DNA of 64,000 bases from Limnanthes douglasii subsp. nivea (taxonomy: Eukaryota; Streptophyta; Magnoliopsida; Brassicales; Limnanthaceae): assembly GCA_036936605.1 (NCBI GenBank), contig JAUPFV010000001.1:69893910-69957909 (forward strand), given 5' to 3'. Below, piece after piece: positions 56,331 through 64,000 of this stretch; within the stretch, counting starts at the first letter, position 1, and every line of letters starts with the position of its first letter. The position numbers were made by a program, and so were the translations under genes. A model generated the notes under the pieces. It worked only from the letters and a program-made list of their open reading frames with translations. It ran no database searches and had not been told where the DNA came from.

Positions 56331-57950
56331 AGCTCCCTCCGGAGCGGATGTGCCTGCATTGTTTGGACCAGCCCGATGAGCATTATCAGGCCTATTTCAT
56401 CATCTTCTTTTAACATATGCTCCCAACTTTCCTCTTTCAATTAAATTCTGAACTTCTTGCTTTAAAGCAGTACAATCCTCGGTGGTATGGCCAGTATCAT
56501 TATGATACTGACAGAAACAATTGTTACGATGCTCCCTAGGAGATTGTAGCGCAGCCGGCCTTCTATAGTGTACTTCTTCTTTTATTTTGTCATAAATGGT
56601 GGCTACACTTTATTTTAACTCAGCAAACAACTCCGGTTGAACCCAAGGCCCTCTCTTATTTCTAGATTGTTGACTCTGGGTAGGCGCAGCTGGCTGAGAC
56701 TGAGCTTTGGCTCTGTTATAACCCTTCCCGGCCTCTCTTGCCTTGTTCCCGGACTGATTTTGGTTGGGGTTTGGTGCAGTCGGGGCAGTCCTCACCTGCT
56801 TGTGCGCCCTAGTTTTCTTTTTTTCATCCACGTTAATTTGCTTTCCAACCTGATTCAGTAGACCTCCCCATGTCATGGCCTTTTTTCTGGTCACTGAATC
56901 AACCAAATTTCCAGGGTTTAAGCCCTGCCTTAGAGAAGCTATTGCTACTTGCTCGAAGCAATCAACTAACCCATTTTTAGTGTTTACAAAGCGAATTATA
57001 TATTCCTTCAGAGATTCATTTGGTTCTTGGGCAAAATGGATAATTATATCTTCATTGCCCTCCACCTCCTTACTTCGAACAAACTACCTCCGGAAGGCCA
57101 CCCAAAAGGTATCGAAATTTCTGATGCGCCCCTGTGGTAGGCTGTTATACCACTTCAGGGCACTCTCCGTAAAGGATTGAGAGAATGCTCTACAAAGCAA
57201 CTTGTCCTCATCATTGAAATTCATCATAATTTTTTTTGAATTGTTCCAAGTGATTGTCCGGGTCTTTACTGCCATCGTATTATTCCATTTTCGTACTATC
57301 AAACCTCTTGGGGAGGTTCCGGATAGGATCTTGGAAGATAAAGGAGATTGTCTCCAATTCCTGCCTCGACTGAAAATGGTATCCTCGTTAGGAGTTGCAA
57401 AGATACTTGGCTCATCATGGAAGGCAAAAGGATCCACCAGCATCCGGTCTATGTGTCTCCGGCTATGAGATGACCATTTACCTATATGCCTTTTTAACTT
57501 TCCATGCCTATCCTTTTTTCTTGAGTACTTCTTAACCAACTTTTGTTTCTTTTTAGATCGGCCCTCATCACTGCTGGACGACAAGGATTCTTCAACTCCA
57601 TCTTCGCCTGAGGAGCTACTGGAAGATTCTGAGTCTGAATCAGAGCTCTCCACCGGCTTGGACCGGTGAGACTTTTTAGAGCTAGCATGAGTCTTCTTCG
57701 TACTCACATGGGTTTTCGAAGGCTCGTGCTCTCTAGGGTTGTCTGTGTGATGAGAAATTGATGCCTTTGACTTCTCTTTTACGCCTATTTTTTCCCTCTC
57801 TGCCCTCAGAGCTTCTATCTCGCTTTTTAACCTATCACGCTCCTCGATGGTATATTCATCATTTTCTCCCACCACTTCAAGCAAAGCTGGTGGTACTTCC
57901 GGTGCGTCCGGATTCATTCGGACTGGTTTTTCTGATGGTTTTGAATGCTA
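56331..57950 (-). pseudogene. Element C Gag, nearly intact
   Basis: The start is probably the ATG at 57915-57917 (MNPDAPEVPPALLEV). It has the coil YTIEERDRLKSEIEALRAE, a Ser-rich stretch, and a basic segment with RRHIDRMLVDPFAFHDEP. The capsid domain has RAFSQSFTESALKWYNSLPQG. After one TAG (about 57085, Gln in the family) come SLKEYIIRFVNTKNG and NQVGKQINVDEKKKTRAH. The zinc-knuckle-like CQYHND.GHTTEDC is at about 56470-56520. Another stop lies near 56390. It is the least damaged Gag here. Confidence 0.85.
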
Positions 57951-57968
57951 GATTCAGGCACCGTCGAA

Positions 57969-57986
57969 CTCCCACTGTGGTCGCCA
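57969..57986 (-). other. Element C primer binding site
   Basis: The minus strand reads TGGCGACCACAGTGGGAG, three bases after the 5' LTR. It starts with TGG and is shared with A and D. The primer tRNA was not identified. Confidence 0.78.
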
Positions 57987-57989
57987 ATT

Positions 57990-58409
57990 TGATATGGTTT
58001 ATTTTTGTTTGAGGGTAAGTTTATAATTTTTGTCTAGAGTTTTGTGGAATTTTGAGAGTATTTAATGTTTGGGTAGAATGTAGAGGGAGAATTGAGCTGC
58101 CTGGTTGTATTTAATTTTCATTACTCCCATTTAATATAGGTGGTTGGGTATTTATACCCTTATCTTTGGGCCATATGAGCTTTCGGGTTGTGTTTAATGG
58201 ATTCGGGTCGAGTTTAAGGACCCATCAGTTTTAAGTAAGTAGGTAGTCATCTTAGTCAAAAAATGATTAAGTTTTAAGTACTTTCCTTCTGTTTGGATAG
58301 TTCAGTGAATGAAAGTTGTCCAAACTACCCTTGTCCGGTGAAATGGATATTGTCCGAATTAACCCTATCCGGTTCCCATAAGGTGTGGTGACAGAATCTG
58401 GACTCATCA
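57990..58409 (-). repeat. Element C 5' LTR
   Basis: On the minus strand it begins TGATGAGTCCAGATTC and ends CATATCA, with canonical TG...CA. The TATA-like box TATAAATA lies at 58149-58156. Duplicated CCGGACAAGGGT/CCGGATAGGGTT blocks lie at about 58315-58372. TACAT at 58410-58414 should be the target duplication, but the left copy is lost. Confidence 0.88.
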
Positions 58410-58414
58410 TACAT

Positions 58415-59059
58415 GAATTTATATTATCTTTTATTCATAAATAATAAATAAATTCATGAACTTTTTTTATAGTTTTGTTGCTATATTATATTCATACGAT
58501 CGACTGTCTTGTTTGGAAACGAAACACGTGAAAATAGACTTTTATGACACTAAAAAGATCTGTCATAGCCCCTCAGAGGTTTACCCTTATTAATAGTCTT
58601 TTTCTTCTGTAAATGCACTTGTAATTTTATTTTATTATTATCCTCCTTATATTGTTTGCTGGTGTTAAGAATGATTATTGAAGAATATAACAAAGAAAAA
58701 CTAATGGAGAACGAAACTTTTTACTTTGATTTTAATTAGATTTTTTTTAATATTTACAAGATAAATAAAAAAAATCATTTGTACTTGTAACAAGTAAATT
58801 CCATATTTAACTATCACTCAATTGGTAACTCCCACATTAAACTTTGTAACTCGTAACTCTCATATTCAACTCTTTTTGAATTTGTAACTCTAATATTCAA
58901 TTTTGTTACTTGTAATTGTCGCATTTAGCTAGCATTCAGTTTGTAACTCCCACTAGCAAGATTAATTTTGCAACTCTCACTAGTAATACTTTAAAATTGT
59001 TCCAATAATGGCTCCCTTAAATTAAACTTGCTCATAACTCTCAATCTTTAGACATACTT
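58415..59059. repeat. AT-rich stretch with tandem TAACTC-type repeats, possible LTR of copia I
   Basis: From about 58790 to 58985 a unit of roughly 35-40 bp (GTAACTCNCATATTCAACT type) is loosely repeated. The position just 3' of the minus-strand copia fragment fits a 3' LTR. No partner LTR or clean boundaries were found, so this is a suggestion only. Confidence 0.4.
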
Positions 59060-60850
59060 CTTGAAGAGTTATGTATTTTGTAGCGTTGGGAAGCTATCAC
59101 CCATGTGAGCTTCTGCCTTGAAGTACTTGTTGAACATCACTGTTACTTACAAGTTCTCTTAATAAATTATATCAAATGAGGATGTGTTATGTCCTTCCAT
59201 TAAGAGATATTTTGTGAGGGAAATAATAGAACTATTGTCACAAAACAAAATTGTTGAATTCTTATGCTTTTGTTTAAAACTTTCTAAAATTCCACATAGT
59301 CGAATTAACTGATATCGTGCATAAGATGTTACTATATATTATGCTTATATTAGAAGTGTGATAACTGATTATTTCTTTGAGCTTAATAAAACTGCACTGC
59401 TACCAATATGAAATACGTACCGATAAGTTCTTATGTTATCATCAATATTTCAGCTAAATCATTATCCATATAATCAATAAGATCGATTGGTGTGCTAGTT
59501 TCATAAAAATATTATATATTCACATATTTAAATATTCTATTGGCAACCTCCTAGTGAATACAATGATTTTTCTACATGATTATACTTATAAAGTTAACAT
59601 CATACACAATTTTGGGCGTTTTCAAATTCATAAATATTATAATTTTAACCAAACTTTTGAACATGCTGAATTGACAAGCTTTCATTCACCTACTTTTGAT
59701 AACTTGAGACCTGCGATGCATGAAGTTATGACTAAAATAACATTTTCCATATTGATTTTTTTAGAACTCCTTACATAAATCTTTTATGAAATATCATTTC
59801 TTGGTTTGATGAGCTTCAATACCGAGAAAATCATTAAGTTTTCCAAATTCGAAATCTCAACTTCTTTCATCATTGAGCTCTTAAAATTTTCCAATATATT
59901 TATATAAATTCCTGTCAAAATAAAAGCATCAACATAGAGAGTGAAAACCATAAATCCTCCTTGAGAATCATATTTTATGTAGAGAGTATGCTTGTATGGA
60001 TATTTTTAGAATCTATAGTTATGAAAGTAAGAGTTATTGTGAATATATCAAGCTTAGAGTGATTGCTTCAACCCATACAAAGCTTTCTTTAACTTGTAAA
60101 ATTTCTTTTATTCTCATTTCTTAATAAACCTAGGTTGTTGATCTACAGAGACTTCTTCTTTGAAAATATCATTCAAGAATATAGACTTTACACCAATTTG
60201 GAATATCTTCAAAAAAATAAAAACAAGATAAATGAGTAACCAAACTGTTCCAAGTCTTGAAACAAGAGCAAATACCTCTATAAATTGTTTCTTTTCTTGT
60301 GCAACAAATCTTGTATTCTACGTGTTGATGGAATCATTTGGATTTAACTTCGTCTTGTACACTCGTTAGACTCTAATAGAACTTTTGTACGTCAGAAAAT
60401 TTGTGAACTCCCATGTATCATTTTTTCAATTAAGGAAACATATTCTTTCATGGATTTTCTTTATACTTCTTGTTGATCAAAATAAATTTCATATTATCCT
60501 TAAAAAAAGACAAACAATTCAGCATCATTTTGTATAATTTTATCCTTTAGATCATATAGTTCATGAATACTTCTTATTATTCTGATGAGGCTAGATAAAG
60601 AAATATGAGATATAAGAAGGCTTTCTATTGGATATTATTTTCAATATTCTAAAAGACTATTTTTTTTTGTTCAAGTTCAAAAGAATCATGAATAAGTTTT
60701 ATTTCCCAACTTTCATTTTTTTAAGAGATATTTTAATGAATCGAATATCTTAAATTATCACAATGTTCTTTTTGTAGATCTTACTTTTTTCATTATAACC
60801 AATAAAAATACATTTATCTTGGATTTAAGGTTTCGAATTTTGTTATATTT
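59060..60850 (-). pseudogene. Copia element I remnant: integrase end, RT and RNase H
   Basis: The minus strand gives CIFIGYNEKSKIY near 60790-60830 (copia integrase/RT junction). FLNDIFKEEVSVDQQPRF is near 60130-60180. The RT active site is altered to TLYVDAFIL (family YVDD) near 59935-59955. RNase H traces VTSYARYQLIRLCGILESF and FCDNSSIISLTK are at about 59190-59330. Numerous stops break it. LTRs and gag are not identified. Confidence 0.72.
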
Positions 60851-62780
60851 TGTTTTGAAACCAATCATTGTTATATCTTAACTTTTAACCGATTCTTATT
60901 ATATATTGTTTTTAGATTTGCGGTTTTCTCTGAAATATCATGTTGTTTTGTAAAACAATTTTTTTTATATTTTCTTAATGTTTTTTAAAAAATTATAGAT
61001 TAAAATCAAATTGTTAGATTTATGGTATACCCGTAATTGAATTTTCCTTCTTAAAATCAAATTAACCCGTTTTGGAGAAATGGTGGATTGAGAGAGAAAA
61101 TCCTCTTAAGTCCAATCTTCTTAGTACCGCCTTCATGCTTTTTTTAAGGTGCCAATATTTATTTATTTAACTTTAACTTTTTTCCAAAAGTTTGTTAATA
61201 GAAGTTATGTGCTTGTTTTTCTATTTCTCTTTAACAACAAACAGTATTTTCTTTTGAAGTTTTTGTAAAATTCTAAGAATGTCGTTGTCCATTGTCTCTT
61301 TCTTTCTTTAATATTCCTGCAAAATCCAATCCAATATGATGTTTGGTTCTTTCTTGAATGTTTATTATATTTTTGGACTATGTTGATTTATTGTGTGAAA
61401 CTATGCTTCATGCCATGTATTGAAAGCCTCTTTTTCAGACGATGACCAATTTTTTTTCCAGAGCTATTTATTGGTTGTTTTTTAGTACCGTTTTATTGGA
61501 TTTTGTTTGTTATTTTGACGTAAAACTATGATTTTCATCGTCATTTCTTCCTCTAGTGGTGATTTCGTTTTAAGTGACGGAAAACTAAAATACTATTGTA
61601 TAACCGCTGTGGGTGAAGATTTGTTATCCATATTATACTTTTGAAACCGTACTTTTTGTTCTGATGTTTTGTTCGGAACTGCATCTAATTTTATTAATCT
61701 ATGATTTATTTTATGTATTTTGGTTTTTTATAATTTCATTGATGTAATTTCTATATCCGGTTGTCATCTTACATATATCCAAATAATATGTTATTTTATC
61801 TATCGAAATAATATCTTTATTGTTTTTTTTTAAATAAAAGATTTTGAGAATATACTTGATATCCTTATTTATTTTATATTTGATATTTTATAATATAACA
61901 GAAAAGTCAAAATTTTGCTAAAGTCAACCGTCCAAATGTTTGAAAATACTACTGCTTCATAAGATAAGTATCGCATTTTCTAATTTCGTCGATTGACTTT
62001 TCATAGTTAATTAATTCCCGCTGACGAAATTTTACATATTCAGACAATCCCCTCCTTAATTGTTGGTCGTTGACTTCTCAAACCAGATCTATAGCAGAAT
62101 AATTATATATATTTACCAGTAAAGATCCAACCATAGTAGTTAATGAAAGAATCGTTAAAAATAAATTACTCGACGGTAAGAGTAATACAATAGCACTCGA
62201 TTGAAATTCGAACCCTTAAATCCAAAGGTCAATTATAAAATCGGTTTCAAAATCAATACTTTTTTTTTGCCAAGTACGACATTGATCTATTGAGTTGAGT
62301 GCTGGTAAGCTTTTACACCCTACACGAAGTTCAGTGCTAAACTCCAAATCACCACACATGCTATGCACATGCGAAATTTCAATAATTAAGGTTACTTTAT
62401 TTATTAAATGGTCAGAATAATAGTTATAATAATATATAATTATATTGGTAGTTCAATGAACTGGGGCAGAGTTTAGTGTGAGTCGAATTCGATGGTTATT
62501 CGCTCTCACTTTGATATATATAAATAAACAAAGATTAACTATCTAATTTAAAATTTAACTACAATTTATTACTTTGAAAGTACAAATGATTATTGATTAC
62601 ATGAATTATATTTTATATTAATATATATTTTTTATACAAAATCATCAAACATAAATATTATTTTATATATTTTTTAAAAATTAATATATTTTTTAACTAT
62701 AATTTAGAAAAAAATTTATCAATTTTTTTTTCAACGAACAAAACTAGATCTATGAATGATATTTTCAGAAGAAAAAATTA
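60851..62780. other. AT-rich intergenic DNA, no gene supported
   Basis: I see no coding sequence or transposon ends. A few tRNA-promoter-like strings (for example GAAATTCGAACCC near 62201) are too weak to call. Confidence 0.4.
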
Positions 62781-63098
62781 TGACACATCGCATCTAGCAT
62801 CTAATATTTACGTTTCGCATCCATCATCTATTATTTTAATTTTACTCTCATCCCGTATTTTAGATTCTCACATCTACCATCTATAATCTATTTTTTTTAT
62901 GAAACAAACTTTTAAATTGATTGGTAAATCACATGTATGATTTTGATTGAGTACATGCGTTATGCCCTTAAGGTAATTTACCCTGGTTAAAATCAAGCCC
63001 AGATATATACATACTCACTTCAGAAACTCACCACAAAAAGAGTCGGAGAATTATTCTAACCCTAGCCACCACCTCAAGAAAATTTCCACCCTAAATTC

Positions 63099-63350
63099 AT
63101 GAGGAGACCGGTGATTGCTTCCCTCGTGTCAACTCAGTCTATCTGCCTAGCTTTTCATCTTCTCATTAATCTTCAATTAGATAATAGTTTAGAAAAGATA
63201 GATCAGGAGACAAGAGGTTCCTCACGAGTTGGATCTCACCGAAATCTTGCTTTCAACCAACCACAACTAACTAATGTTATAAGGCGATACCAAACAAAAT
63301 TCATAAGCTTTTTTTACCCTTCATCTTCCAATGTAATGGGAATAATGTAA
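63099..63350 (+). CDS. short hypothetical ORF, exon-like
   Basis: Eighty-three codons start MRRPVIASLVSTQSICLAF and end near SSSNVMGIM. No domain is recognised. The context resembles a plant gene start: an ATATATA box at about 63003, a CT/CCA-rich leader with CTAACCCTAGCCACC, and an in-frame consensus donor GTAAGTA at 63348. A diverged direct duplicate of its first about 150 bp lies at about 63450-63620 without a frame. It may be a captured gene fragment or chance; coding status is unproven. Confidence 0.25.
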   Translation: MRRPVIASLVSTQSICLAFHLLINLQLDNSLEKIDQETRGSSRVGSHRNLAFNQPQLTNVIRRYQTKFISFFYPSSSNVMGIM

Positions 63351-63654
63351 GTACAAAGCCATGAACTAGACATTTTTGTCTAAATGTTTAAGGGAACAAC
63401 ATGTATTTATCTTTAGTTCTTTGACATAATCGATTTGCACTCGATTTAACGGTCTGGTGATTGCTTTCCTCTCATATATCCAGATTGTTTGTCTGACTTT
63501 TTTTTAAGTTTGATTCTAAAATTAGAGTTTAGTAGAGAAGAGTTGGGTCCTCGGACATATGGTAAGCTTAGTGTCGGATTTCACCAGGTTTCCAACTTCC
63601 CAACATCATTGAAGGATTTGATAAATGGAAATTGATGGATCAGTCAACCCTGGT

Positions 63655-63920
63655 CTTGCATTTAACATCTAACATCTGTGTCTCACATATAACATCTAGA
63701 ATCTAAACATTGCATCTAGTATTTTTATTTTACACTAGTCTTGCATCTAGTATCTAACATATAAGTCTCGCATCTATCATCTAACATATAGGTCTCGCAT
63801 CTATCATCTAACATTTAGGTATCGCATCTACCATTTCTAATATTGGTCTCGCATCTAGCATTTCCAACATTTGTCTCGCATCAAAAAATACAATAGATGC
63901 ATCTATTTGTCTCGCATCAA
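63655..63920. repeat. minisatellite of about 28-bp units
   Basis: Units of the form GTCTCGCATCTATCATCTAACATATA are repeated roughly nine times with variation. Related strings occur at 62789-62885. At 63929-63948 the motif appears inverted (GATGCTAGATGCGAGAC), so the end of the array can fold back on earlier units. Confidence 0.75.
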
Positions 63921-64000
63921 GAAATACAATAGATGCTAGATGCGAGACACGTGACACATATTTATTTCTCATAAAAACACATTAAAACTTACCTAAAACA

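Larger units (their letters stand above)
49839..58409 (-). mobile_element. Element C: Ty3/gypsy (Tat-type) element with antisense gene and integrase-core deletion
   Basis: It has the same architecture as element A. The right LTR (57990-58409, 420 bp) is complete and followed by TACAT. The left LTR is reduced to its last 35 bp by the hAT insertion and a deletion. About 1.47 kb equivalent to A 5856-7321 is missing at about 53130, so the antisense gene now runs directly into the integrase zinc-binding region from the other strand. Gag-pol has fewer stops than in A. Confidence 0.9.
62781..63960. mobile_element. candidate small element with inverted ends and 8-bp flanking repeat
   Basis: TGACACAT occurs at 62781-62788 and again at 63953-63960. 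Just inside, CGCATCTAGCATCTA (62789-62803) is the exact reverse complement of 63931-63945. Seven extra bases lie between the right arm and its flank, so the termini are not perfectly symmetrical. The interior has an exon-like ORF (63099-63350), a diverged duplicate of it (about 63450-63620), and a minisatellite (63655-63920). The arms are themselves made of minisatellite-like sequence, so chance is possible. Confidence 0.4.

Noticed and set aside
62190..62240. tRNA-like promoter string, possible SINE
   Set aside because: Only a B-box-like GTTCGAA-type match is present, with no A box at the right spacing and no duplication.
63655..63920. Regularly spaced 28-bp repeats that could suggest a CRISPR array
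   Set aside because: The repeats are directly abutting and diverged with no unique spacers, in plant DNA without cas genes; it is a minisatellite.

Overview
This window is plant nuclear DNA from an intergenic, repeat-dominated region. The evidence is nested Ty3/gypsy and Ty1/copia LTR retrotransposons with plant-type domain order, an L1-type LINE, a tRNA-derived SINE, several TIR or MITE-like DNA elements, AT-rich filler and U2-type introns. I see no convincing intact host gene, rRNA or tRNA gene. The species cannot be named from the sequence.

Layout: 1-2134 holds two inverted-repeat structures. 2140-12520 is element A, a complete Ty3/gypsy element with 5-bp target duplications; gag-pol is on the minus strand and an extra antisense gene is on the plus strand. 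12526-14204 and about 21960-23525 are the two halves of a plus-strand copia element (G). G is split by element B (14205 to about 21950), a second, 5'-truncated gypsy element of the same kind, which itself carries a hAT-like insertion at 20224-21646. Copia elements E (23686-28611) and F (28619 to about 34100), both minus strand, follow. 34403-35758 is a probable hAT-type remnant containing tandem repeats and a SINE. 37700-40350 is a decayed minus-strand LINE. 41395-41794 is a GC-rich MITE-like element. 42897-48905 is gypsy element D (plus strand, 3' end lost). 48906-49838 is a hAT remnant. 49839-58409 is gypsy element C (minus strand, integrase core deleted). 59060-60850 is a minus-strand copia fragment (I). 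The last kilobase holds a candidate small element with inverted ends, a 28-bp minisatellite and an exon-like ORF.

How the genes work together: A, B, C and D share a primer binding site (A, C and D), a polypurine tract (A, B and C), two successive RNase H domains and integrase type. These are hallmarks of the Tat lineage of plant Ty3/gypsy elements. Gag, protease, RT, the two RNases H and integrase would make the replication machinery. A, B and C also carry, on the opposite strand between pol and the 3' LTR, a gene of about 2.8 kb encoding a protein with a 'putative gypsy-type transposon' (PF04195-like) domain and a coiled coil.

The most interesting observation is that this antisense gene contains a spliceosomal intron at the same place in all three elements. 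In A and C, removing it restores one long reading frame (in A about 923 codons with only three nonsense changes). The intron lies antisense to the genomic RNA, so it would survive retrotransposition. All copies in the window are broken by stops, frameshifts or deletions.
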